Shown here: positions 54,967 to 63,137 of the stretch, in pieces
How the letters are laid out: every line of letters begins with the position of its first letter
Numbering within the stretch: position 1 is the first letter of the stretch
Source: Streptomyces graminofaciens
GTDB lineage: Bacteria > Actinomycetota > Actinomycetes > Streptomycetales > Streptomycetaceae
Length of the DNA stretch: 64,000 nucleotides
Direction: 5' to 3'
Assembly: GCF_030294945.1 (NCBI RefSeq)
Contig: NZ_AP018448.1
Span: forward strand, 8,590,501 to 8,654,500
Program-made: the position numbers and the translations under genes
The notes under the pieces: model-generated
What the model was told of the DNA's origin: nothing
Seen by the model: only the letters and a program-made list of their open reading frames with translations
The model's database searches: none

Positions 54967-56382
54967 GTGGGGGCGATGGAGAGAGCCGGTTGGATGGCGG
55001 GGGCGGGCCGGTCGCGGCGGGGTCCGGGGTGGGGGTCGGGGCTAGGTCCGGAGATGAGGTCGGGTCCGGAGATGAGGTCGGGTCCGGGGGTGGGGTCGGG
55101 TCCGGGGGTGGGGTCGGGCCTCGCCGACAGGATCCGTACGGCGGCGGGGCGCGACGTGCTGCGGTACGACACCTGCCTGGCCGCCGTGCTGGCCGTCGCG
55201 GACTGCGTGATCGCCCTGTACGTCCCGGGGGACGGCCGCAGGCCCGACGGACTCGGCATGGCGCTGCTGCTCGCCGTGCATGTGCCGCTCGTGTGGCGGC
55301 GGCGCCGACCGATGCTCGCGCTCTGGGTACTGGTGGTCCTGGTCGCCCCGTACCACGCGCTCGACAACAACCACCCCGCCGCCGTCGCACCGGCCATGGT
55401 GGCGCTCTACTCGGTCGCGGTGGCCGGCACGGCCCGCCGCACTCTCGTTGCCGGGACCGCGGTCGTCGGCGTGACGCTGGCGGTGAACGCGTTGTTCACG
55501 CCCCACCAGATCCCGGAGTTCCTCCGTATCTCCGGCTGGATCGTCTCCGTACTGATCTTCGGCGTATACGTCCGCATCCATCGCCAGTACGTCGCCTCCG
55601 TCCTCGAACGCGCCGAGCGCGCGGAACGCACCCGCGAGGAGGAGGCCCGCCGCCGGGTGGCCGAGGAACGGTTGCGGATCGCCCGTGACCTGCACGATCT
55701 GCTCGCGCACAGCATCACCCTGGTCGGCGTCCAGACGTCCGTCGCCGCGCACGTCCTGGCCGCCGACCCCGACCGCCTCGACCGGGCGGCCGTCGCCAAG
55801 GCGCTGGACGACATCGCCGAGACCTGCCGTACCGCCCGCGGCGAACTGCGCGGCACGCTGGAGGTGTTGCGGGAGGGTGAGCGGGGTGGTGGCGGCATCG
55901 GGGCACGTGGCCCCCTGCCCGGTCTGGACGGCGTCCCCGACCTGGTGGGCGCGGCCCGGGCGGCCGGGGCGCGGGTCGAGGTCGAGGTGACGGTGGACGA
56001 CGTACCGCCCGGGGTGGGCGCCGCCGCGTACCGGATCGTGCAGGAGGCGCTGACCAACGCGGTTCGGCACGGGGGAGAGGGCGTGGGGATACGGGTGTGG
56101 TTGCGGGGCGGGGGAGGGGTGTTGCGGGTGGCGGTGCTGGACGACGGGGCGGGTGCCGCCGGCCAGGTGGACGCGGAAGGGTCCTCCGGCTGGGATTCCT
56201 CCGGCTCGGATTCCTCCGGCTCCGGTTTCTCCGGCTCTGGTTCCTCCGGCTTCGGGCTGGTCGGTATGCGTGAGCGGGCGCGGAGTGTGGGTGGCACGGT
56301 GGACGCCGGGCCTCGGGCGGAGGGTGGGTTCGGGGTGGAGGCGGTCTTGCCGTTGGGGACGGGGGAGGGGTGGACGCGATGA
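54967..56382 (+). CDS. NarL-type sensor histidine kinase
   Basis: 471 residues. After a low-complexity N-terminus (about 15-45) come four to five membrane segments (about 65-200). The HisKA_3 domain has ERLRIARDLHDLLAHSITLV, with the phospho-His in DLHD. The ATPase domain contains IVQEALTNAVRH and GFGLVGMRERA. Start: GTG 54967, which has GGAGG eight bases upstream; ATG 54976 is too far from it. Near the end a Ser/Gly insert (SSGSDSSGSG and similar), made from short repeated codon blocks, sits inside the ATPase domain just before the G2 box. It is coupled to the regulator gene. Confidence 0.88.
   Translation: MGAMERAGWMAGAGRSRRGPGWGSGLGPEMRSGPEMRSGPGVGSGPGVGSGLADRIRTAAGRDVLRYDTCLAAVLAVADCVIALYVPGDGRRPDGLGMALLLAVHVPLVWRRRRPMLALWVLVVLVAPYHALDNNHPAAVAPAMVALYSVAVAGTARRTLVAGTAVVGVTLAVNALFTPHQIPEFLRISGWIVSVLIFGVYVRIHRQYVASVLERAERAERTREEEARRRVAEERLRIARDLHDLLAHSITLVGVQTSVAAHVLAADPDRLDRAAVAKALDDIAETCRTARGELRGTLEVLREGERGGGGIGARGPLPGLDGVPDLVGAARAAGARVEVEVTVDDVPPGVGAAAYRIVQEALTNAVRHGGEGVGIRVWLRGGGGVLRVAVLDDGAGAAGQVDAEGSSGWDSSGSDSSGSGFSGSGSSGFGLVGMRERARSVGGTVDAGPRAEGGFGVEAVLPLGTGEGWTR
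55045..55116 (+). repeat. Four 18-bp tandem units in the kinase gene
   Basis: Two units of GGTCCGGAGATGAGGTCG followed by two of GGTCCGGGGGTGGGGTCG. They encode the repeated GPEMRS and GPGVGS in the N-terminal low-complexity part. Being in frame, copy number can change without loss of function. Confidence 0.8.
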
Positions 56383-57122
56383 CGGGCATGGGCAAGAGCG
56401 TGGGCATGGGCATGGGTGACGTGGGCGTCGGTGCCGACGAACGCATTCGCGTACTCCTCGCCGACGATCAGACCCTTGTACGCGCCGCCTTCGCCATGCT
56501 CGTGGAGTCGGCGCGGGACATGGAGGTCGTCGGGCAGGCGGGGAGCGGACGGGAGGCGGTGGAGCTGGCGCGCAGCGCGCGGGCCGATCTGGTCGTCATG
56601 GATCTGCGGATGCCCGACCTCGACGGCATCGAGGCGACCCGGCTGATCGCGGCGGACGAGGATCTCGCGGGCGTACGGGTTCTCGTCCTCACCACGTACG
56701 ACACCGACGAGCATGTGGTGGAGGCCCTGCGGGCCGGGGCGTCCGGGTTTCTGGTGAAGGACACGAAGCCGGCGGAACTCCTGGACGCGATCCGTACGGT
56801 GGCTGCCGGTGACGCTCTGCTCTCGCCCGGTCCCACGGCCCGGCTGATCGCCCGGTTGCTGCGGGCCCCCGCCGTGCCGGTGGGGTCGTCGGAGGCCGGG
56901 CCGGACGGTCTGTCCGACCGGGAGAAGCAGGTCCTGACGCTGGTGGCGCGCGGCCTGAACAACACCGAGATCGCGGAGACGTTGGGGTTGAGCCCGCTCA
57001 CCGCGAAGACGCATGTCAGCCGGATCATGGGCAAGCTGGGGGTACGGGATCGGGCGCAGTTGGTGATCGTGGGGTATGAGTCGGGGTTGGTGACGCCGGG
57101 GGAGGCCGGGGCGGGCGGCTGA
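56379..57122 (+). CDS. NarL/LuxR-type response regulator
   Basis: 247 residues. The receiver domain (about 19-140) contains LLADDQTLVRAAF and the phospho-Asp in VVMDLRMPDLDG, plus TTYD and LVKD. The LuxR-type helix-turn-helix (about 175-240) contains LSDREKQVLTLVARGLNNTE, then LGLSPLTAKTHVSRIMGKLG. ATG 56379 overlaps the kinase stop (ATGA), with GGGGAGGGG upstream; GTG 56370 is possible. It probably controls the preceding MMPL transporter or its own operon (inference). Confidence 0.92.
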   Translation: MTGMGKSVGMGMGDVGVGADERIRVLLADDQTLVRAAFAMLVESARDMEVVGQAGSGREAVELARSARADLVVMDLRMPDLDGIEATRLIAADEDLAGVRVLVLTTYDTDEHVVEALRAGASGFLVKDTKPAELLDAIRTVAAGDALLSPGPTARLIARLLRAPAVPVGSSEAGPDGLSDREKQVLTLVARGLNNTEIAETLGLSPLTAKTHVSRIMGKLGVRDRAQLVIVGYESGLVTPGEAGAGG

Positions 57123-57205
57123 TGGCGGGCCGGCAGGGCGGTGTTGCCGGGCGCGTGGGGTGTGTTGGCGGGTGCGGGTTGTGGTGGGTTGCTCGCGCAG
57201 TTCCT

Positions 57206-57251
57206 CGCGCCCCTGAAAAGCCGGGCTGCGCCCCGGGATTTCAGGGGCGCG
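57206..57251. terminator. Bidirectional hairpin between the regulator and the DapA-family gene
   Basis: CGCGCCCCTGAAA and TTTCAGGGGCGCG form a perfect 13-bp stem. The enclosed CCGGG...CCCGG adds an inner hairpin. The surrounding bases (GCTCGCGCAGTTCCTCGCGC) belong to the dispersed GCGCGGTTCC repeat family. The AAA/TTT edges suit both directions. Confidence 0.65.
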
Positions 57252-57278
57252 GTGCGGCGGGGCGGGAAAGGCCACCCC

Positions 57279-58220
57279 TCACAGCAGACCCGCCCTCGCC
57301 AAAAACTTGCCCACCCCCTCGATCTCCCCGTCGGACAACCCCACCTGAGGCTCCGCCGTCACCGGGCACGCGATCACCCCCCGCAGATACAACGCCGCCT
57401 TGAACGCGCCCAACGCCGACGAGCTACCGCCCATACGCCCCGTCTGCGCCCCGAGCCTCACCATGCCGAACAGCTCACACAACCGCTCCTGTTCGGCCCG
57501 AGCCCGCTCCCAGTCCCCGGCCCGGCAAAGTCGGTGCAGGCGTACGTACCCGGCAGGGTCCACGTTCGCCAGACCCGGCACCGCCCCGTCCGCCCCCATC
57601 GCCAACGCCGCGTCCACGACCAGCTCGGACCCGGTGAGGACGGTGAATCCGGTGACGCCCGCGTCGGTACGCGCACCCGTGACGACCGCTCGGAACCCGG
57701 CCAGGTCGCCGCTGGAGTCCTTCAGCCCGGCCAGCGCCCTCTCCGCCGCCAGCTCCAGTACCACCTCCGCGCTCAGCTTGCTGTGGACGGAGACAGGGAT
57801 GTCGTACGCGAAGACGGGGACGGGTGAACGGGACGCGAGCAGGCGGAAGTGGCGGGCGATCTCGGCGGGGTGGGTGCTGGTGTAGAAGGGGGCCGTCGCG
57901 ACGACGGCGTTCGCGCCGGCCTCCGTCACCGACCTGACGTGGTCCAGGACCCTTGGCGTCGTCATGTCGATCACCCCGGCCAGCACCGGCAGTTGCCCCG
58001 CCACATGAGCGCCCACCGTCTCGACGACCCGGCGCCGCCGCGCGTCCGTCAGATACGCCGCCTCCGACGACGAACCGAGGACGAACAGCGCCGACACGCC
58101 ACTGCCCACCAGATGGTCGACCAGGCGCACCAGCGACGGCACATCCACCTCGCCCTCCGGTGTCAGCGGGGTGCAGACGGGCGGGACGACACCGGTCAGC
58201 GGGGCGGCGAGGACGGTCAT
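57279..58220 (-). CDS. DapA-family aldolase/lyase
   Basis: A 313-residue class I aldolase of the dihydrodipicolinate synthase/N-acetylneuraminate lyase family. The Schiff-base lysine is in LAGLKDSSGD and the catalytic tyrosine in PVFAYDIPV. VLGSSSEAAYLT replaces the usual GTTGE-type motif; Ser in place of Thr is conservative. It is unlikely to be the housekeeping DapA; members of this branch cleave 2-keto-3-deoxy sugar acids or related compounds. Start: ATG 58220. A 21-bp palindromic site lies in the divergent promoter region. Confidence 0.85.
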   Translation of the reverse strand: MTVLAAPLTGVVPPVCTPLTPEGEVDVPSLVRLVDHLVGSGVSALFVLGSSSEAAYLTDARRRRVVETVGAHVAGQLPVLAGVIDMTTPRVLDHVRSVTEAGANAVVATAPFYTSTHPAEIARHFRLLASRSPVPVFAYDIPVSVHSKLSAEVVLELAAERALAGLKDSSGDLAGFRAVVTGARTDAGVTGFTVLTGSELVVDAALAMGADGAVPGLANVDPAGYVRLHRLCRAGDWERARAEQERLCELFGMVRLGAQTGRMGGSSSALGAFKAALYLRGVIACPVTAEPQVGLSDGEIEGVGKFLARAGLL

Positions 58221-58555
58221 GCGGGCTCCCTGGAAGTTCCGTACGTCGTTACCGGGTATCTCGTTGTAAGCCTTCCCCGGCCATGGCGTTGATCCCGGGC
58301 GCGCTCGACCCGTGGCAGCGGAACCGGGCCGACCATCGGGGTCGGGTCGCGCGATCCGCGTCGGGTCCCAGGTGCTGTTGTAGTCGTAACCGGTAATAGC
58401 GGTTACCGTTCCGTTCTACCCATTGCCGCCGCCGGTGTCCTTCGTGGATACCTCAGCTCCACTTCCGCGGGATCGGGCCACGGCCCGCACGGGAGTCTCG
58501 TGCCCGGTAGCGTGTCCGCCCGACAGCCTCACTTCCTCGGGAAACGAAGTTCGGG
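58221..58555. other. Divergent intergenic region
   Basis: 335 bases between two divergent genes. It holds the inverted repeat at 58386-58406 and a related half at about 58249-58255 (GTTACCGG). No gene is supported here. Confidence 0.5.
58386..58406. promoter_or_regulatory. Inverted repeat GTAACCG-N7-CGGTTAC
   Basis: A perfect 7-bp inverted repeat with an AT-rich centre (GTAATAG), unusual in this GC-rich DNA. It lies 166 bases from the aldolase start and 150 from the divergent gene. The form suits a GntR- or LacI-type regulator of the aldolase. Confidence 0.5.
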
Positions 58556-59296
58556 ATGCACATCCTGGAAGACCCCTCGGAACTCTCCGCCCGCGCCAGG
58601 GACTTCCTCCATCGCTCGGGGCGACGCCAGCGCCCTTCGCGGTTCGAGGTCCCGATCGAACTCTGGCGGGCACGCGACCGCCACGGCGTCCTCGTCCCCG
58701 CCCCCATGGACCTCGTCGTCCGATGCGAGGGATTCGAGCGGAGATTCGGCGGCCTCCGCTACGAGGTACGCCGCAGCCTGGTCGTGGACGGCGAGCGGTG
58801 GGAGCGGGCCTACGGCTGGGAGTACGACCACATGGGCGTCGACACGCGGGCGTGGCAGGACCCCGGCGGCGAGGGCTGGTACTTCGAATGGATCGGCGAG
58901 CGGGTGTCGAAGCCCTGCCGCGACTTGCTCCACACCGACGGAAGCGTGGGCACCGACGTCGACGGCGGCAGCCCCTACCTCCGGGTCGCCCCCTCGATCC
59001 CGCACCTGATCGAGTCCCACGCCCTCACCGACGGCGTCGCGACCTGGCGGCCCTGGCCCATGGGAGGTGCCGTCGCCCGGGCGGTGGAACTCCTCGACGG
59101 CCTGCGCGAGGTGCCCGAGGCCTCCTGGGATTCCTCGCGCTGGCGGCTGTCGGAGACGATCGCCGTCAGGGACTACGACAGCTGGCACCGGGAGCGGCCG
59201 AGCCGTCACGTGTGTGTCTGGTCCCGTGACGAGACCGGTCACCGTCAGGTGCGGGACGCCTTGGACTCCAGCTCGGTGCCGTCGGCTGGGAGATGA
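58556..59296 (+). CDS. Hypothetical protein
   Basis: 246 residues, soluble, rich in Trp and Arg, for example GLRYEVRRSLVVDGERWERA, GGEGWYFEWIGERVS and SPYLRVAPSIPHLIESHAL. No signal peptide, membrane helix or known motif is visible. Codon use is like that of its neighbours, and third positions are strongly GC, supporting a real gene. The mix of short beta-type segments and the final WHRERPSRHVCVW recalls immunity or SUKH-like proteins only loosely; I do not assign a function. Start: ATG 58556. Confidence 0.65.
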   Translation: MHILEDPSELSARARDFLHRSGRRQRPSRFEVPIELWRARDRHGVLVPAPMDLVVRCEGFERRFGGLRYEVRRSLVVDGERWERAYGWEYDHMGVDTRAWQDPGGEGWYFEWIGERVSKPCRDLLHTDGSVGTDVDGGSPYLRVAPSIPHLIESHALTDGVATWRPWPMGGAVARAVELLDGLREVPEASWDSSRWRLSETIAVRDYDSWHRERPSRHVCVWSRDETGHRQVRDALDSSSVPSAGR

Positions 59297-59459
59297 CGGA
59301 ACCGCTGTCCAGCCACGCGTTCTCCCGCCGACCACCGAACCTTTCGGATCCCTCGTTCCTCCGCGCGTACGAGCGATCGAAGGGGCGCGAGAAGCGCGAC
59401 GGGCGCGCCTGCGCAGGGCGCGCGCGGCCGAAGCACCCGGCGTCGAGGCGCTCGTCTCC

Positions 59460-59531
59460 GCCTGCGACGCCTGCGACGCCTGCGATGCCTGCGATGCCTG
59501 CGACGCCCGCGACGCCCGCGACGCCTGCGAA
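59460..59531. repeat. Eight 9-bp tandem repeats
   Basis: GCCTGCGAC occurs eight times in a row with single-base variants (GCCTGCGAT, GCCCGCGAC, GCCTGCGAA). It lies 41 bases before the phosphatase ATG. Being a multiple of three, it keeps frames open on both strands, which explains several spurious ORFs here. Confidence 0.85.
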
Positions 59532-59571
59532 GTGCCGGACGCGCACGCTCAGCCCTGCCTACGCTCAGCCC

Positions 59572-60006
59572 ATGACCGACCCCTGGAACCCGACCGACCC
59601 CGGCGTACTGCGGCTGCCCTCCGGCCGACTGGTGCGCGGCCGGGGCCTCAGAAACCCGCTGCCGGACGGCCCGCCCCCCACATACGCCGTCCACCTGCTC
59701 GGCAAGCAGCCGCCCGAAGTTCCCTGGGAGTCCCACTGGTTGCGCTGGCCCGACTTCCGACTGCCCGCCGACCGGGCGCGGGCCGCGGAGGTCTTCCGGG
59801 ACGCCTGGAAGCGGACCGACAGCGACCGCGTCGAGTTCGCCTGCGGCGGCGGCCGCGGCCGCACCGGAACGGCCCTGGCCTGTCTGGCGGTTCTGGACGG
59901 CGTACCGCCGGAGGAGGCGGTGGCGTACGTACGCAGGAACTACGACCGGCATGCGGTGGAGACGCCGTGGCAGCGGAGGTATGTGCGGGGCTTCCGGGAC
60001 TACTGA
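59572..60006 (+). CDS. Small protein tyrosine/dual-specificity phosphatase
   Basis: 144 residues. The P-loop ACGGGRGRTGTAL (CxxxxxR, catalytic Cys and Arg) is complete. An Asp suited as general acid lies in RWPDFRLPAD (WPD-type loop). It dephosphorylates phosphotyrosine or other phosphoesters in the cytoplasm. Start: ATG 59572 (TDPWNPTDPG). An ORF from 59293 is longer but runs through the 9-bp repeat and is unlikely to be translated. No partner kinase is nearby. Confidence 0.88.
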   Translation: MTDPWNPTDPGVLRLPSGRLVRGRGLRNPLPDGPPPTYAVHLLGKQPPEVPWESHWLRWPDFRLPADRARAAEVFRDAWKRTDSDRVEFACGGGRGRTGTALACLAVLDGVPPEEAVAYVRRNYDRHAVETPWQRRYVRGFRDY

Positions 60007-60162
60007 GGATGCTGAATCGATTCCGCGTGATCCAGTCCTGATATTTCTGGGGTAATCCGAGGAAAGCGGTCCGTTGTCCGAGTTCGGACGGCACTATGAG
60101 GCTGATCACCCTGCCGACCTGGCCGGAACACGTCCACCGAACTCCGCACCTGAGGCTGCTCA

Positions 60163-60840
60163 GTGACGACACCGCAATCTCCGCCCACGCCACCGTCCCC
60201 GCCCTACCCGCCCGACACGTCCGGGCACAGCCGTACGACGATCCTCGCCGCCCTCATCACGGCGGCGGCGACCATCACGGGTGCGCTGATCACCACGATG
60301 GTGGTGATGGGCGCCGGGTCCGAGGCCGGTTCACGGCAGGCGGCCGCCGAGACACCGTCGTCGTCGGCGCAGTCGCCCACGCCCACGCCGTCCCCCACGC
60401 CCACGCCGTCGGGGTCGGCCGAGTCCATATCGACCCCGTCGGCCTCGGCCTCGGTGACGCGGGCGGAGGTCCAACCGGGCCGGCTGCCGACGGAGTTCTC
60501 CGGAGCCTGGGTCGGTACGGCCACGGAACTGGACAGCGACTCGGTCGACTCCTACCGCGTGCGGCTCGAACTGACCGGGGGTGACCTCGGGGGCGAAGTG
60601 GGCGAGATCCACTACGAGATGGCGGCGTCCGAGTGCCATGGAGTCGTCACCCTGACCGGGATGAACCCGGACAACGCGGCCGTCACGCTCGGCGAGTACA
60701 TCGAGTCCGGCAACTGCGTCAAGGGCGGCCGGATCATCCTCACCGCTGAGCCGGACGGCGTGTTGGACTTCGCCTACACCGGGTTCAAGCGGGACGGCAC
60801 CGAGCAGTCGGTGAGCGCGAGCCTGGAGAAGGTGCGCTGA
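60163..60840 (+). CDS. Membrane-anchored protein of unknown function
   Basis: 225 residues. A Pro-rich N-terminus is followed by one membrane helix (about 26-50: ILAALITAAATITGALITTM), a Ser/Thr/Pro linker (SPTPTPSPTPTPSG and similar) and an extracellular beta-rich domain from about 108. That domain has FSGAWVGTATELDSDSVDSY, two cysteines (SECHG, GNCVKG) and FAYTGFKRDGTE. The layout is like the C-terminal sensor parts of some actinobacterial kinases, but no kinase domain is present. Start: GTG 60163. Confidence 0.7.
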   Translation: MTTPQSPPTPPSPPYPPDTSGHSRTTILAALITAAATITGALITTMVVMGAGSEAGSRQAAAETPSSSAQSPTPTPSPTPTPSGSAESISTPSASASVTRAEVQPGRLPTEFSGAWVGTATELDSDSVDSYRVRLELTGGDLGGEVGEIHYEMAASECHGVVTLTGMNPDNAAVTLGEYIESGNCVKGGRIILTAEPDGVLDFAYTGFKRDGTEQSVSASLEKVR

Positions 60841-60842
60841 CC

Positions 60843-61103
60843 TCAGGGACGGCGTCCCCGGAAGCGGAGGCTGCCGCCCCGCTCGTGCACCTCCACCGAC
60901 ACGAAACAGACGACCGAGTCGTACGACGTGTCCGGCAGCGGCATGGCGGCGCCGTCCGTCAGCGAGTCGGCGGGCGACACGGTGATGCACAGCGCGTACG
61001 TGGCCCCCTCCTGGGCGCGCTCATCGGCCATCCGGCCCGCACCGGGCTGCCCCCCCCCGAGGCCCGTACCCGCACCGAGGCCGTACTCCTCGACGTCCTC
61101 CAC
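60843..61103 (-). CDS. Small hypothetical protein
   Basis: 86 residues from GTG 61103. The C-terminal 60 residues (RMADERAQEGATYALCITVS to the end) have almost only G or C in third positions, as real genes here do. The first 25 are a Gly-rich run (GLGAGTGLGGGQ) around a homopolymer of G on this strand. No family is recognised. A further in-frame or frameshifted N-terminus (FPGAATLVTGTG, one frame away) may mean that the gene is longer and frameshifted. The rest of 60841-61179 holds no other gene. Confidence 0.4.
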   Translation of the reverse strand: MEDVEEYGLGAGTGLGGGQPGAGRMADERAQEGATYALCITVSPADSLTDGAAMPLPDTSYDSVVCFVSVEVHERGGSLRFRGRRP

Positions 61104-61179
61104 CCGTCCCCGTCACCAGCGTCGCCGCCCCCGGAAAACGACGCGACGCCTCCGTCAGGGCCATGCCACCCTGACCCCC

Positions 61180-62106
61180 GTGACCGCGCCTGACACCACA
61201 CCGCCCGACACCACCCCGCCCGACACCACCCCTTACGACACCACCCCGTACGACGCCGAACGCGCCGCCTTCTCCCGCGAGGCCCTCGCCCGCCTCGCCC
61301 TCTCCTCCGCCGCCGTGGGCACCGCCGGCGGTGCCCACGCGCTGGTGCCGACCCGCCACGACACGTACACCGGCCTCGGTGGCCGGGTCAGTGAGGCGGT
61401 GTATCTGACGCGGGCCGCGGAGGGGGTCCTGGTCCGGGCGGTGGTGTACGAGCGTGAACGCGGGGCGTCCTGGGCGGAGATCGCGCACTACCTGGGCGTC
61501 GGGGCGCAGGAGGCCGAGGAGCGGTTCGGCCCCGAACTCGACCGCTGGGCCGAGGCGTTCAGGACGCCGTACCGCCTCGATCCGACCGGCCGCAAACGCG
61601 TCCCGCAGCTCCCCACGGCGGCGTACGACCCCGTCTCCGTCGTCCGGTGGCTCGACCTCTGGGCGGGTTCGCACATCTCCGGGCAGGGCTGGTGCGCCGT
61701 GAGCGAGGGCCTGCCCGACCGCATCCCGCCAAAGGACGACGACCACACCCGCCGGCGCTCACGCCGCGGCCCCGACGACGTGGGCGGTACCGTCGCCCCC
61801 ACCGGCCTGCGCCGCTTCCTGGAACACCTCTGGGACTACGTCGTCCGCGGCGACCACGTCGACACCGAGGTGATCGACTGGGACGCGCTCGCCCCCGCCC
61901 TCGGCACGACGTACGCGGAGTGCGCCCCGTACGAGCACACCCTCACCCTCGTCGGTCCCGCGCACGTCATAGACGTCCATCTCGCCCGGGAGGCGGGCGA
62001 GGACGAGGTCTCCGTGACCGTCACCGGCGCGGACTCGGGTGACCTGCGGATCCGTATCGACACCCTCATCGACGTGTTCGCGCCGGGCTCGGCGGAGCTC
62101 CTCTAA
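61180..62106 (+). CDS. Hypothetical protein with HTH-like segment
   Basis: 308 residues from GTG 61180. The N-terminus is a repeat of PDTTPPDTTPYDTTPYD. SWAEIAHYLGVGAQEAEERF (about 105-125) looks like a sigma-region-4-type helix-turn-helix. The C-terminal half is acidic and ends in IDTLIDVFAPGSAELL. I recognise no named family. Its stop overlaps the stop of the convergent VanX-type gene by three bases. Confidence 0.65.
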   Translation: MTAPDTTPPDTTPPDTTPYDTTPYDAERAAFSREALARLALSSAAVGTAGGAHALVPTRHDTYTGLGGRVSEAVYLTRAAEGVLVRAVVYERERGASWAEIAHYLGVGAQEAEERFGPELDRWAEAFRTPYRLDPTGRKRVPQLPTAAYDPVSVVRWLDLWAGSHISGQGWCAVSEGLPDRIPPKDDDHTRRRSRRGPDDVGGTVAPTGLRRFLEHLWDYVVRGDHVDTEVIDWDALAPALGTTYAECAPYEHTLTLVGPAHVIDVHLAREAGEDEVSVTVTGADSGDLRIRIDTLIDVFAPGSAELL

Positions 62107-62759
62107 CGGAGCGGGTCCGCCGGGCCGTAGAGGGCCGTCGGCGCGCCCGTCATCAGGGCCCAGTACCGGTCCCCGTACGACCAGTGCCACCACTCGGTGG
62201 GGTAGTTGACCAGCCCCGCCGTGCCGAGCGCGGCGGACAGGACGCGGCGGTTGTGGCGGGCCGTGTCGGAGATGTTCGGGGCGTCGGTGTAGCAGGCGAG
62301 GTCGCTCTCCTCGGGGCTCGCGTCGACCGCCGTCCCCATGTCGAGTTCCTCGCCCGTGGCCGTGCACAGGGTCAGGTCCACGGCGGCCCCGGCGACATGC
62401 GGGCCGATCTCCGGCGGGGAGAGGGAACGGCTGGTCTGGGTGCGCAGGTGCTCCTCGGACCAGTCGGGGTTGGCGCGCCGCAGCTCGGCGGCGTACGACT
62501 CGAAATAGTGGATCTGGAGGGAGAGCGGACGGTAGCCCTCGGTGACGAGGAGGCGCAGACCGTCGGGAAGCAGACGTGCGGCGCGGGCCAGCCGCCAGGC
62601 GACGCCCTCGCGGATCAGTGCGTAGGCACCCTCGGCGTCGGCCTGCCGGGGGTCCACCGTCACGAAGGGCAACTCCCGCAGATCGACGAGGGGTTCCTCG
62701 CAGTCCCGGACGGGGACGCGGGCGACCTCGGGGTCGTTCATCAGAATGATCGAGGGCAT
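62103..62759 (-). CDS. D-Ala-D-Ala dipeptidase, VanX-type (peptidase M15D)
   Basis: 218 residues. The zinc site GPHVAGAAVDLTL (HxxGxAxD) and the second zinc and catalytic motif TEWWHWSYG (ExxH) are intact, as is LRLLVTEGYRPLSLQ. VanX-type enzymes split D-Ala-D-Ala. In vancomycin resistance this removes the drug's target. Without vanH and vanA here it more likely serves peptidoglycan turnover. Start: ATG 62759, or ATG 62741 (MNDPEVAR). A long stable hairpin lies upstream. Confidence 0.88.
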   Translation of the reverse strand: MPSIILMNDPEVARVPVRDCEEPLVDLRELPFVTVDPRQADAEGAYALIREGVAWRLARAARLLPDGLRLLVTEGYRPLSLQIHYFESYAAELRRANPDWSEEHLRTQTSRSLSPPEIGPHVAGAAVDLTLCTATGEELDMGTAVDASPEESDLACYTDAPNISDTARHNRRVLSAALGTAGLVNYPTEWWHWSYGDRYWALMTGAPTALYGPADPLR

Positions 62760-63132
62760 GCGGCGTCTTCCACGGGTTACACGGAGTGCACGGGGCCGGT
62801 GCGTGAGGGGTGCGTCGGGGGGCTGCGCGGCAGCACCCCGGGGAGGGACCTGATCCCCTGATGTCCCTCCCCGGGGGCTTCCCCCCTGGAGTGATGGTCT
62901 GTGTTCCGGAGGCGGACGTTCCCCCGGATCCGTTCTGGTGTCCACCGGCTCGACCCCCGTCCGTTCCGGTGGGCCGACCGGCCGGGCGGTGGTCGCCCGG
63001 CCGATCCGTTGTTCCCCCGAGAGCAACCAGACTCGTCCACTCCGCTGGAAGTTCTCTGCAAGTCCGCCGCAAGCGGATTCCAGCCGCCGTTGGCCGACCG
63101 GGGCAGCACCTCAAGCCGGCCGGGGCAGCACC
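62760..63132. other. Region between the LysR and VanX-type genes
   Basis: 373 bases without a supported gene. It contains a 14-bp hairpin and 18-bp direct repeats (listed separately). Frames here are open on several strands but have no family match. Confidence 0.5.
62836..62876. terminator. 14-bp hairpin between the LysR and VanX-type genes
   Basis: CCCCGGGGAGGGAC pairs perfectly with GTCCCTCCCCGGGG over a 13-base loop (CTGATCCCCTGAT). It is 77 bases before the dipeptidase start. It may be a terminator for lysR or a leader structure for the dipeptidase message. Confidence 0.55.
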
Positions 63133-63137
63133 TCAAG
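63098..63137. repeat. Two 18-bp direct repeats
   Basis: CCGGGGCAGCACCTCAAG occurs at 63098-63115 and 63120-63137, 22 bp apart. The second copy overlaps the lysR stop codon (63133-63135). Confidence 0.75.

Noticed and set aside
59460..59531. CRISPR array
   Set aside because: 9-bp head-to-tail units without spacers; a simple tandem repeat.
59293..60006. 237-residue version of the phosphatase
   Set aside because: Its extra N-terminus is translated from the 9-bp repeat and upstream DNA with poor coding character; the conserved domain starts after 59572.
62103..62759. Vancomycin resistance cluster
   Set aside because: Only the VanX-type dipeptidase is present; no vanH, vanA or vanRS genes are in the window.
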